From Veillonella montpellierensis DSM 17217 (GTDB taxonomy: Bacteria > Bacillota > Negativicutes > Veillonellales > Veillonellaceae), in contig NZ_AUFY01000002.1 of assembly GCF_000426745.1 (NCBI RefSeq), positions 1 to 64,000 of the forward strand: a stretch of DNA of 64,000 bases, in the 5' to 3' direction. Made by a program: the position numbers and the translations under genes. Below, piece by piece: positions 39,185 to 48,149 of this stretch. Each line of letters starts with the position of its first letter. Position 1 is the stretch's first letter. The notes beneath the pieces are model-generated. The model was given only the letters and a program-made list of their open reading frames with translations. It had not been told where the DNA came from and did no database searches.

Positions 39185-41629
39185 TTATATATGCTTCTTC
39201 TTAGCACAGCGAGTTTTATGTTTTTTCTTTCTCGGGTTTTTTTCATTATTTTTATCTTTGTAGTGTAATTTTTTTATATAGTATTCTTCCGTGTCATTGT
39301 AGAGCTCACTATTTTCTAGATTGCTAGAAATATTTGATATTGATTTATACTTATTACTAGTTTTGTGATGATGAGAGGCGGATGTGCGATCTATTTTTCT
39401 CTTGTCTTTAGTATGGTGTGTTTTATGAATTTCTTTTTTCTTACGGGAATAATCAGTTTTTTTAGAATTACTATTCGCATTTTTCTCTAGTTGATTTTGT
39501 AAGCTCCGTAGATTATCAACCTTGCCAAGTACAAAGTCGATTTGTTTTTTCTCTATGTCCGCTTTAATTAAGGTTACTTCAACCTCTTGACCTAATCGAT
39601 ATATTTTACCAGTCCGTTTTCCAACTAATACAAAGTGCTCTTCTTCATAAAAATAATAATCATCATTCATCATATTAATATGGACAAGACCATCAATGCC
39701 ATTTTCTAGTTCTACAAACATTCCAAACGATGTAATACTACTAACTTTTCCTATAAAAGTATCACCTATAAATGGCACCATATATTCTGTTTTTTTCAAA
39801 TCTTCTGCATCTCGCTCAGCTGCTACAGCTATCTGTTCTTGTTTTGATGCATGCTCAGCAGCTTTCATTAAAAACTGTTCACTATAATCACGTTTTATAT
39901 ATCCAGATGACCAATGTAAGTTAGCCTTTAACAATCTGTGCACCATTAAGTCAGGATAGCGACGAATGGGGGAAGTAAAATGTGTATAACAGGATGAGGC
40001 TAATCCAAAATGACCTTTGTTTTCAGTACTATATTTAGCTTGTTGCATGGAGCGTAATGTCATTATTTGTGTCACTGCTTCAAAATCAGTACCGTTGCTA
40101 TAGTTTAAAAATTCTTGTATGGCTTTAGGTGTGATTGTGTTTGCATCAAATGTAGTAGAAGAGCCTAGATAATGAGTAACGGTTTGTAACTGATTTAATT
40201 TCTCTTCACTAGGCTTTTCATGAATACGGTAGATAGAGGTGTGTTGCGTTTTTTCTAAATGGGAAGCTACGGTTTCGTTAGCTAGTAACATACATTGTTC
40301 AATTAACTCTTCGGCTAATGTACGTTCCCTTTTTACAATTCTAAGTGGAGTTCCATCAGTATCTAATAGTACTTTATATTCGGGAAAATTAAAATCTAAG
40401 GCTCCTGATTTTTTCCTCATAGCTTTTAGAATCTTAGATATTTCATATAATAATCGAATCATATCCATGAAAGGCGCTAAATCATCAGGTATAATCTGTT
40501 GGGTAATCGCTTTATAAACTTCTTTATAGTTACAGCGACGCCCCACATTGATAATAGAAGGTGCTATTTTATAATTTACCACTTTCCCATGAGCATTAAT
40601 CTCCATGATACATGTCATAGTATTTCTGTCTTCATGAGCATTTAAACTACAAATGTCATTAGATAATATTTCTGGTAACATGGGCACTACACGATCTACT
40701 AAATATACACTAGTTCCGCGATTATAGGCTTCTTGATCAATAGCACTACGAGATGTTACATAATGACTTACATCAGCGATATGCACGCTTAATTCAAAAT
40801 GACCATTATCTAATCGTTTAGCGCTAACAGCATCGTCTAGGTCTTTTGCATCTTCCCCATCGATAGTGATAACCAACTCATCGCGTAAATTCATGCGTGA
40901 TTGATTATAGTCAACAGATTTCGATATAGCACTACTTTCATCGATAACTTCTGCGGGAAAGGAACATGGTATATGGTGGTTAGCCATGATTAGACTAATA
41001 TCTAATCCGGTATCTCCCTTATAGCCTAAAATCTCAATGATTTTACCTTCTGCTTTTTTTGTTTCTGTTGGCCACTGTGTAATTTTTACTAGAACTTTAG
41101 CACCAGAACGAGCATCTAGTGCATTAGATAAGTCTATATAAATATCATCACCTAGTCGTTCGTCAATCGGTGTAACAAAGCCAAATTTTAATAATCGATC
41201 ATACGTACCTACAATTGTTTCGTTAGCATGTTCTAAAATTTTGACAATCATTCCTTCGCGATGATGATTTGTACTTGGCGAATCAGACAATAAACGCACT
41301 AGTACTTTGTCATTATGCATAGCTTTATAACGATTACTTTCACTGATATAAATATCTTCGACGCCATTTGGCATTAGTACAAAGCCATATGTTGATCGAT
41401 ATGCTTTATAAATACCTTCAAATTCTTCATAGGCGGTACCAAAAGAATATACTTGGTAATTAGTTGTACATAAAATACCTTCGTTCGCTAATTGCCGAGC
41501 TATTTTGATACAATTGTTTAATGTATCTGCGCCCTTTATATGAAGAATATAAGCAGCATCTTCAATATGATAGGATTCAGGTGCAATTTCTTTAAAAAAA
41601 GAAATTAACTGTGTTCGTATAGAATTCAT
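39185..41629 (-). CDS. rnr: Ribonuclease R
   Basis: 814 residues. N-terminal helix-turn-helix and cold-shock domains, the RNB catalytic block (DELVITIDGEDAKDLDDAVSA with the metal-binding Asp cluster), and a C-terminal S1 domain (GDTFIGKVSSITSFGMFVELENGIDGLVHI). It ends in a long Lys/Arg/His-rich tail of about 90 residues. A 3'-5' exonuclease on structured RNA, and partner of trans-translation. The tail is longer than the core family needs and probably engages the ribosome or RNA. Confidence 0.95.
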   Translation of the reverse strand: MNSIRTQLISFFKEIAPESYHIEDAAYILHIKGADTLNNCIKIARQLANEGILCTTNYQVYSFGTAYEEFEGIYKAYRSTYGFVLMPNGVEDIYISESNRYKAMHNDKVLVRLLSDSPSTNHHREGMIVKILEHANETIVGTYDRLLKFGFVTPIDERLGDDIYIDLSNALDARSGAKVLVKITQWPTETKKAEGKIIEILGYKGDTGLDISLIMANHHIPCSFPAEVIDESSAISKSVDYNQSRMNLRDELVITIDGEDAKDLDDAVSAKRLDNGHFELSVHIADVSHYVTSRSAIDQEAYNRGTSVYLVDRVVPMLPEILSNDICSLNAHEDRNTMTCIMEINAHGKVVNYKIAPSIINVGRRCNYKEVYKAITQQIIPDDLAPFMDMIRLLYEISKILKAMRKKSGALDFNFPEYKVLLDTDGTPLRIVKRERTLAEELIEQCMLLANETVASHLEKTQHTSIYRIHEKPSEEKLNQLQTVTHYLGSSTTFDANTITPKAIQEFLNYSNGTDFEAVTQIMTLRSMQQAKYSTENKGHFGLASSCYTHFTSPIRRYPDLMVHRLLKANLHWSSGYIKRDYSEQFLMKAAEHASKQEQIAVAAERDAEDLKKTEYMVPFIGDTFIGKVSSITSFGMFVELENGIDGLVHINMMNDDYYFYEEEHFVLVGKRTGKIYRLGQEVEVTLIKADIEKKQIDFVLGKVDNLRSLQNQLEKNANSNSKKTDYSRKKKEIHKTHHTKDKRKIDRTSASHHHKTSNKYKSISNISSNLENSELYNDTEEYYIKKLHYKDKNNEKNPRKKKHKTRCAKKKHI

Positions 41630-41663
41630 AGACTCTCACTTTTGTTGATAATTAGTTATATAG

Positions 41664-41689
41664 AAAAAAGCCTGCATAGCAGGCTTTTT
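41664..41689 (-). terminator. Terminator between secG and rnr
   Basis: AAAAAGCCTGC / GCAGGCTTTTT hairpin 2-3 bp after the secG stop; partial read-through into rnr is possible. Confidence 0.75.
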
Positions 41690-41691
41690 GA

Positions 41692-41937
41692 TTAATATTG
41701 ATTAAGATAGGCACCAAGTATAAGACTTAAGACCGCAAAAATAATGCCTAATATAATCGTACACTTTGATAAAAAGCCATCTAATCCAGTTTCTCTTCCA
41801 CCAAATGATTGGTCAGCGGCACCAGAAACACCACTTCCCATTCCTGCTGTTTTAGAAGATTGAAAAATTACTGATAAAATTAATAGAATAGATACAATTA
41901 CTTCGACTACCATTAAAAATGTTCTCACAATAATCAC
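41692..41937 (-). CDS. secG: Preprotein translocase subunit SecG
   Basis: 81 residues with two membrane segments and the middle motif VIFQSSKTAGMGSGVSGAADQSFGGR, close to the SecG consensus QxGKGxGLxxAFGG. Boosts SecYEG translocation. Lies after sigH and before rnr-smpB, a common Firmicutes order (secG-rnr-smpB). Confidence 0.93.
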   Translation of the reverse strand: MIIVRTFLMVVEVIVSILLILSVIFQSSKTAGMGSGVSGAADQSFGGRETGLDGFLSKCTIILGIIFAVLSLILGAYLNQY

Positions 41938-41949
41938 CCTTCTTAATTA

Positions 41950-42606
41950 CTATACATTCTGTTCTTTAGCTAAGCGCTCTTCTAAATACTTATCTAATTT
42001 ACGTTTTACACGTTGTAATGCATTATCGATTGATTTTATACTACGACCTGTTTCTTCAGCGATGGTTTGGTAAGGTTTACCATCTAAATATGCTAATAAG
42101 ACTTCCCATTCTAGGTTGCTTAACATTTTTCCCATCATTAATTCAGTATCTTTGAACTGTTCTTGACTAATTAACAATTCTTCTGGATCAGTAATCGCCC
42201 TTTCTGAAAGCATATCCATCAAGGTTCGTTCAGATTCCTCTGTATAGATAGGCTTGTTTAAAGATACATATGAGTTAAGCGGCATGTGTTTTTGTCTAGT
42301 GGCAGCCTTAACAGCTGTAATCATTTGTCTAACAATACAGATTTCAGCAAAACCATGGAATGAAGCTTGTTTTTCTGGCTTAAAGTCGCGGATAGCTTTA
42401 TACAATCCAATCATTCCTTCTTGAATAATATCTTCATAATCAGCTCCCATCAGAAAATAGGATCTTGCTTTAGCACGAACAAAATTTTTATACTTGTTTA
42501 CAATGAAATCAATAGCAGAGTCATCATCTTTTGTTTGTGCAAGTTTAATAAGAGTTTCATCTGTCATAGTCCTATAGTCAGATGTTTCCTTATGTATCGT
42601 ATCCAT
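41950..42606 (-). CDS. sigH: RNA polymerase sigma factor, SigH family
   Basis: 218 residues. Sigma-70 region 2 (GADYEDIIQEGMIGLYKAIRDFKPEKQASFHGFAEICIVRQMITAVKAATRQKH) and region 4 (LEWEVLLAYLDGKPYQTIAEETGRSIKSIDNALQRVKRKLDKYL). The opening and position after yacP match Bacillus SigH, the stationary-phase/early-sporulation factor. If the host is non-sporulating, its regulon must be different (competence and stationary-phase genes in other Firmicutes). Downstream is secG, without the usual rpmG-secE-nusG. Confidence 0.9.
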   Translation of the reverse strand: MDTIHKETSDYRTMTDETLIKLAQTKDDDSAIDFIVNKYKNFVRAKARSYFLMGADYEDIIQEGMIGLYKAIRDFKPEKQASFHGFAEICIVRQMITAVKAATRQKHMPLNSYVSLNKPIYTEESERTLMDMLSERAITDPEELLISQEQFKDTELMMGKMLSNLEWEVLLAYLDGKPYQTIAEETGRSIKSIDNALQRVKRKLDKYLEERLAKEQNV

Positions 42607-42826
42607 AGTATCCTTGTCCTATTAATAAAACAAATATACATACCATTATACTTGATAGTTATTAATTCTGCAACTTTCTATCAAATACATAAAAATATCT
42701 CTACGAAGTATCTGTATAGATAAGGTGCTATGAAATATATAGCGTATTCTGCAACATATGATTCGTATCTAAAAAAGAGTAACCAATAATGATAGATACA
42801 CATCATAAAAATCAAACTGCAATAGA

Positions 42827-43363
42827 TTATTTTAATCCACGACGTATTTTTTCTAATTTTTCTGATATGGAAGTATCTAGTAAAGACCCTAGTTCATTAC
42901 GTTTGATTTGTATAGCATCTCTTGTATGGTCATTTTTATAATGGTTCCGTTCTTCTTCTTTTGAAAGTTGAACCATTCTCCATAATTCGTGAGCAGGAAT
43001 ACGTAATCCTCCGGAACCTAAGATTTGCGTTTGTTCAGCTCCGTCTGAGGTTACTACATAAATATGTTTATATTGCCCTTTTTCATCAAATACTTTCTTT
43101 TCAATATACGAGTCTGCTGTTAATCCCGGTGAAGTATATACTTCAATAAAATCATCTGTAATATATTCTTCTTTAGGCATTGTATGAGCATATTGTCCGT
43201 CGTACACTAATATGATAAAGTAACCTTTATACTTTCCATAATTTAGTAATATATCACGTAATTGTAGACGTGCATGCTCCAATGATTCATTGGCTAGTGA
43301 TTGTAAGTCTATCCAGGAAAAAATGACATTATATCCATCTATAATTAAAATATCCTTATTCAT
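42827..43363 (-). CDS. NYN-domain ribonuclease, YacP/Rae1 family
   Basis: 178 residues. DILIIDGYNVIFSW with its metal-binding Asp, then VYDGQYA and VVTSDGAEQTQILGSGGLRI, are the PIN-like NYN motifs. B. subtilis Rae1 (YacP) cuts mRNA in the ribosomal A site. The ATG overlaps the rlmB stop as ATGA, so the two are co-translated, as in Bacillus. Confidence 0.9.
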   Translation of the reverse strand: MNKDILIIDGYNVIFSWIDLQSLANESLEHARLQLRDILLNYGKYKGYFIILVYDGQYAHTMPKEEYITDDFIEVYTSPGLTADSYIEKKVFDEKGQYKHIYVVTSDGAEQTQILGSGGLRIPAHELWRMVQLSKEEERNHYKNDHTRDAIQIKRNELGSLLDTSISEKLEKIRRGLK

Positions 43364-44091
43364 ACTAACCTCTGGCGCAACGCTTCATACATGAGAACTG
43401 CAGCAGCCACTGATGCATTTAGAGAGTTAATAACACCATTCATGGGAATTCTAATTAGAAAATCACAGGATTCTTTAACAAGACGACTAATTCCTTTTCC
43501 CTCATTACCTATAACTAGTACAGTAGGTACTGTCATATCGGCTTCATATAAAGTTTTATCTCCATCCATATGAGCCCCCATCACCCAAAAGCCTTGCTTT
43601 TTTAACATGGTAATGGTTTGTACCACATTGCCTACTTGTATGAGAGGGATAGATTCAATGGCACCAGCCGATGTTTTGGCAACCGTAGCATTGATAGGTG
43701 CATTATGTCGCTTAGGAATTAGTACCGCTGTGGCACCAACACATTCAGCTGTACGAATAATAGCTCCCATATTGTGAGGATCTTCAATACCATCTGTCAA
43801 AATTAGTAGTGGTGCTGTACTTTTAGAGAAACGCTGTAATATATCGCCTAAATCTTGAAATTTGATACTACTAACGAGCGCCACAATTCCTTGATGGGGG
43901 ATAGTATCAGCATATTTTTGAAGGTGTTTAGCTTTAATTGTTCTAATTTCCACACCTTGTTCTCTAGCTAAGCCTAGTATATCTCTAAAAGCAGAAGAAT
44001 CTTTGCTGTCATCAATTAATATACGTTGTATAGAACGATTGGCACGCAATGCTTCTCGTATAGCATTTTTTCCTACAATATAATTGTCCAC
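43360..44091 (-). CDS. rlmB: 23S rRNA (guanosine2251-2'-O)-methyltransferase RlmB
   Basis: 243 residues of the SpoU/TrmH class. An N-terminal substrate-binding domain (YIVGKNAIREALRANRSIQRILIDD), then the SPOUT motifs LTDGIEDPHNMGAIIRTAE, LVIGNEGKGISRLV and IPMNGVINSLNASVAAAVLMYE, which form the trefoil knot binding SAM. TrmH paralogues act on tRNA, but the length and cysS-mrnC-rlmB-yacP order fit RlmB. Confidence 0.92.
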   Translation of the reverse strand: MDNYIVGKNAIREALRANRSIQRILIDDSKDSSAFRDILGLAREQGVEIRTIKAKHLQKYADTIPHQGIVALVSSIKFQDLGDILQRFSKSTAPLLILTDGIEDPHNMGAIIRTAECVGATAVLIPKRHNAPINATVAKTSAGAIESIPLIQVGNVVQTITMLKKQGFWVMGAHMDGDKTLYEADMTVPTVLVIGNEGKGISRLVKESCDFLIRIPMNGVINSLNASVAAAVLMYEALRQRLV

Positions 44092-44108
44092 ACCTATCTC
44101 CTCTCTAA

Positions 44109-44588
44109 CTACAGCGTTTCTAATGTAATGGAAAATGCTGTATCCATGAATGAATTGAGCCGTTCTTTTTGTTTTGTAATGTATAGAAAACCTAATATAG
44201 CCTCAAACGCAGTACTAGCTCTATACTCTTGAACGCTACTGCTCTTGGGTACATTAACATGACTATTCCTAGCACGTCTAGCTATGAGTGCTTCAGATTC
44301 GTTTAATAAATTAGAAATAGTCGCAAATGATGTAGCTTGTGCTTTGGCATTAATAAAATCAGTAACTAATGCATGTAAAATTTGTACTTTGCTAATAGAA
44401 ATGCTACATAATTCTACTCGTACATACATGGAATATACTGCATCGCCAATATAGGCTAACATAATAGGATCTACAGTTTTAGCTATATCAATAGGGAGTG
44501 ATATTTTTTCATACGCACTACGTATTTCTTTTGCTTTTAGGCGTTTAATTGCTTCTTGCCGTAAAAATTGATACTGTTTAAATTTCAC
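44109..44588 (-). CDS. mrnC: Mini-ribonuclease 3 (Mini-III)
   Basis: 159 residues from a GTG with GGTGG 7 nt upstream, overlapping cysS by 11 bp. An ATG 12 codons earlier is possible but deeper inside cysS. RNase III catalytic-domain-only protein: MLAYIGDAVYSMYVRVEL carries the catalytic Asp, and RRARNSHV...EYRASTAFEAILGFLYI the second acidic cluster. It processes the 3' and 5' ends of 23S rRNA. Confidence 0.9.
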   Translation of the reverse strand: MKFKQYQFLRQEAIKRLKAKEIRSAYEKISLPIDIAKTVDPIMLAYIGDAVYSMYVRVELCSISISKVQILHALVTDFINAKAQATSFATISNLLNESEALIARRARNSHVNVPKSSSVQEYRASTAFEAILGFLYITKQKERLNSFMDTAFSITLETL

Positions 44589-46032
44589 GTTTTTTCCACC
44601 GTGCTCCTTGTGGAGAATCTTCAATAGTAATGCCTATATCTGACAAGCTATCGCGAATTGTATCGGCTAACTCCCATTGTTTTTTCTCTCTACATGTTTG
44701 GCGTATATGCAAGATAACATTCATTAGTTCATCATATTCTTTAGCACCATTACTGTTTTCAGATCCATTCCATGCAGATGATAAGATACCAATGATATCT
44801 GTCATGAATTTAAAAATTTCTTTTACAGTAGCTAATGTTTCTTTACATACAGTTCCGTTACTGCTTTGTACAATTTGGTAATAAATATTAATTTCTTTGG
44901 CTAAGCCAAACATAGAAGAACTGGCAAGTGCTGTATTAAAGTCATCGCACATAGCTTTTTCAAATTCCTCTTTATAATCGTTAGCTTTATCTAACAATGT
45001 AGCTGCTTCTTCAGCACATGGTCCTTCAGGGCAAGATTCTAGATACAGTACATTTTCAATAGCCGTAGTAAATCGTTCTAAGGATTTAATAGCTTCGTCT
45101 AGTCGTTCATCACTGAAATCTAAAGGACTTCTATAATGGGTGCTTAATAAGAAATATCGTAATACATCGGGTGTATATTGTTCTAATATATCTTTAACTA
45201 GGAAAAAATTATTTAAGGATTTACTCATTTTTTCCTGATTAATTGTAATAAATCCATTATGTAACCAATAACGAACTGATGGATGATGATGAGAACAGCC
45301 TTCTGATTGAGCAATTTCATTTTCATGATGTGGGAAAATAAGGTCACTACCACCACCATGGAAATCAAATTCTTCACCTAAGTATTTTTTACTCATAGCA
45401 GAACATTCAATATGCCAGCCAGGTCGTCCTTCGCCCCAAGGACTTGTCCAAGAGGGCTCGCCAGGCTTAGCACTTTTCCAAAGCGAAAAATCCATAGGAT
45501 TATGTTTTCTATCATCAACGTCAATACGGGCACCAGCTTGCATATCTTCCAATGTGCGACCAGATAAATTTCCGTAGTTTTCAAATTTTTCTACACTGTA
45601 ATATACATCACCATCTAGTTCATAGGCATAGCCATTATCAATTAATGATCTAATCATAGTAATAATATCTTCCATATGTTCTGATACACGTGGATATATG
45701 TCAGCTCGTTTTACATGAAGTGCATCCATTACATCAAAATAACTATCAATATAACGATTGGCAATTACACTCCAAGCTACGCCTTCCCCATTCGATGTAT
45801 TAATAATTTTGTCATCAATATCGGTAAAATTTTGTACCAATGTAACTTTATAGCCTACATGCGTTAAATATCTTCTAATCACATCCCATGTAACAAAGGG
45901 GCGAGCATTACCAATGTGAGGGTGGTTATAAGGTGTTACACCACAGACATAAATTTTTGCTTCTCCCTCATGAACAGGTTTAAATAATTCTTTACTTCTT
46001 GTCATGGTATTAAATACAGTAATATCTCTCAT
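44578..46032 (-). CDS. cysS: Cysteinyl-tRNA synthetase
   Basis: 484 residues from Met14 (MRDITVFNTMTRSKELF), 11 nt after GGAGG; the longer frame starts within the leader. KIYVCGVTPYNHPHIGNARPF carries the zinc Cys and the HIGH motif (HIGN), and KMSKSLNNF is the KMSKS loop. Further zinc ligands appear in HIECSAM and HHENE. A T-box leader upstream should raise expression when uncharged tRNA-Cys builds up. In many Bacilli cysE stands before cysS; it is absent here. Confidence 0.96.
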   Translation of the reverse strand: MRDITVFNTMTRSKELFKPVHEGEAKIYVCGVTPYNHPHIGNARPFVTWDVIRRYLTHVGYKVTLVQNFTDIDDKIINTSNGEGVAWSVIANRYIDSYFDVMDALHVKRADIYPRVSEHMEDIITMIRSLIDNGYAYELDGDVYYSVEKFENYGNLSGRTLEDMQAGARIDVDDRKHNPMDFSLWKSAKPGEPSWTSPWGEGRPGWHIECSAMSKKYLGEEFDFHGGGSDLIFPHHENEIAQSEGCSHHHPSVRYWLHNGFITINQEKMSKSLNNFFLVKDILEQYTPDVLRYFLLSTHYRSPLDFSDERLDEAIKSLERFTTAIENVLYLESCPEGPCAEEAATLLDKANDYKEEFEKAMCDDFNTALASSSMFGLAKEINIYYQIVQSSNGTVCKETLATVKEIFKFMTDIIGILSSAWNGSENSNGAKEYDELMNVILHIRQTCREKKQWELADTIRDSLSDIGITIEDSPQGARWKKREI

Positions 46033-46074
46033 CGTTACCGATGCCTCCAATTTCTTAACGTATCTATACATAAA

Positions 46075-46304
46075 AAAAGACCTATCATCTCATACAGAGA
46101 CGATGGCCCGCGGTTCCACTCTGTTAATTGTAGTACACAATCACTCAAACGCATAACGGACGATACCGTACAATCCTACATATCGGAATGTCAGCTCCTG
46201 AAGGCATTTCCTTTATCTATCCGCAAACCCTCTCACCATCAGTTCTCGCTCAGACGTTAGTTTTAAAGTACTTCTTTCAATCATAGCCTTTATGTTTATC
46301 AATA
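46075..46304 (-). promoter_or_regulatory. T-box riboswitch leader of cysS, specifier UGC
   Basis: On the minus strand the core T-box AGAGTGGAACCGCG (46122-46109) is followed by a terminator hairpin ending in seven Ts next to the gene. Upstream, a Stem I pattern GAGCGAGAACTGATGGTGAGAG and then AAATGCCTTCAGGAGCTG are visible, placing codon TGC (46206-46204) in the specifier loop. TGC is a Cys codon, matching cysS. Uncharged tRNA-Cys would stabilise the antiterminator. Confidence 0.9.
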
Positions 46305-46311
46305 TACAATA

Positions 46312-46340
46312 ATTATATATTGATAGATATGAGTTGTCAA
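46312..46340 (-). promoter_or_regulatory. Promoter of the cysS T-box transcript
   Basis: TTGACA and TATAAT on the minus strand with a 17-bp spacer; the start point would be near 46304, in front of the T-box leader. The remaining 270 bp to the gltX terminator hold no other recognised element. Confidence 0.85.
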
Positions 46341-46609
46341 ATTATTTCACTTTTATGTAGATTCATTGGCGGTGTATGTTGATTGCTATGTCTATATAAA
46401 CCTAAATACTTAGTTACTGTATATGTCATAGAAAGCTCTTTTTTACTAAATGATCCTAATTGTTTTCGTCATTTTAGAGAAGCTGTAGACTTGTATAAAT
46501 GCATTAGGTGTTGTATTCATTTTATAGACTAGAGAGAATTTTTCCCATGATTCGTTTCTATAGAGAAAAATCAATAGTGTATACAATCATGAACCATATC
46601 TACACAAAT

Positions 46610-46647
46610 AAAAATAGTACACCTTATATGTAAGATGTACTATTTTT
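46610..46647 (-). terminator. gltX terminator
   Basis: AAAAATAGTACA and its complement form a hairpin with a T run; it lies 15 bp past the gltX stop. Confidence 0.8.
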
Positions 46648-46661
46648 ATAGATACCTATTG

Positions 46662-48131
46662 CTAGTTTAATAAATCGCTAACATGAGTTAAGCGATTTAG
46701 ACATGTGTCTTTACCGAGTAATGTGATGATATTATTTAGATCAGGCCCATGCATTTGTCCAGTTAATGCAACACGAATTGGCATAAATACAAATTTACCT
46801 TTTAGTTTTGTTTCTTTCATAACCGCTTTAATAGCTGCTTTAACTTCATCTGGTGATAGAATTTCCATAGCGGATAATTTATCATGAAAACTAGTTAATA
46901 CTGTATTGGCACTTTCTTCTGCTAGTACAGCTAGTAACTCATCTTTGTGCTCTTTTTCAAGTGTTACTGTATTAGTAAAGAAAAGAGCGACGTGTTCGAC
47001 AATTTGTGCACCAAAACTAATATGATCACGTACAGTAGCACATAACATTGTAAACCAGTCTCGTTGTTCTTCTGTGAGTGTACTAGGCGCATAGCCAGCT
47101 TGTTGTAAATGTGGCAAGCATAATTCTAATAATTCGCTATTAGTGAGTTTTTTCATATAGTTAAAGTTAATCCAGTTTAATTTATCAATATCGAATACAG
47201 CAGGATTTTTGGCTACATGATCCATAGAAAAAGCCTGTATCAATTCATCTTTGGTGAATAACTCTTGTTCGCCTTCTGGTGACCATCCTAATAGTGCTAA
47301 AAAATTTATGAGTGCATCTGGTAAATATCCTAATTGACGATACTGGTCTACTGAGGTTGCACCATGACGTTTAGACATTTTTTTATAATCTTTTCCTAAA
47401 ATTAATGAAATATGTCCAAATTTAGGTATAGACCAGCCTAATGCTTTATAGATAGCAATTTGACGTGGTGTATTTGACAAGTGTTCTTCTGCACGAATAA
47501 CATGTGTGATTCCCATTGTATGGTCATCTACTACAACGGCAAAATTATATACAGGCATGCCATCTGATTTTACAATGACAAAATCTCCAATGCCATTAGA
47601 TTCAAAGGATACGTTACCACGTACCATATCCTCTACAACATAAGTTTCATTTAATGGTACTCGTAAGCGAATAGTAGGTTTACGGCCTTCTTTTTTATAC
47701 GTTTCAATTTGTTCTTCTGTTAATTGATGACAATGACCATTATATTTAGGAGTTTCCCCCTTGTTCATTTGTTTAGTACGTTCTGCATCTAATTCTTCTT
47801 GTGTACAGTAACAATAATATGCTTTTCCTTCAGCTAGTAAACGGTCTACAACGTTTTTGTAGATATCTAATCGTTCTGTTTGACGATAAGGTCCAGCATC
47901 ACCCCCTACGTCAATTCCTTCATCCCAATCCATTCCTAGCCAACGCAAAGCAGCTTTAATATTTTCTTCACTTTCTTTACTGGAACGTGCTAAATCTGTA
48001 TCTTCGATGCGGACGAGGAAAGTACCTTGTTCTTTTCTAGCTAAAAGCCAGTTAAATAAGGCAGAACGAGCTCCTCCGATATGAAAAGGGCCTGTAGGGC
48101 TGGGAGCAAAACGAACTTTCATTGTACTCAT
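46662..48131 (-). CDS. gltX: Glutamyl-tRNA synthetase
   Basis: 489 residues. KVRFAPSPTGPFHIGGARSALFNWL is the class I HIGH region (HIGG), KMSKRHGATSV the KMSKS loop. A CYCTQEELD segment sits in the zinc-binding region. With GatCAB also encoded, the enzyme is probably non-discriminating and charges tRNA-Gln with Glu for amidation; that is inference. AAGGAGAG lies upstream. Confidence 0.95.
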   Translation of the reverse strand: MSTMKVRFAPSPTGPFHIGGARSALFNWLLARKEQGTFLVRIEDTDLARSSKESEENIKAALRWLGMDWDEGIDVGGDAGPYRQTERLDIYKNVVDRLLAEGKAYYCYCTQEELDAERTKQMNKGETPKYNGHCHQLTEEQIETYKKEGRKPTIRLRVPLNETYVVEDMVRGNVSFESNGIGDFVIVKSDGMPVYNFAVVVDDHTMGITHVIRAEEHLSNTPRQIAIYKALGWSIPKFGHISLILGKDYKKMSKRHGATSVDQYRQLGYLPDALINFLALLGWSPEGEQELFTKDELIQAFSMDHVAKNPAVFDIDKLNWINFNYMKKLTNSELLELCLPHLQQAGYAPSTLTEEQRDWFTMLCATVRDHISFGAQIVEHVALFFTNTVTLEKEHKDELLAVLAEESANTVLTSFHDKLSAMEILSPDEVKAAIKAVMKETKLKGKFVFMPIRVALTGQMHGPDLNNIITLLGKDTCLNRLTHVSDLLN

Positions 48132-48149
48132 TATAATAATCTCTCCTTG

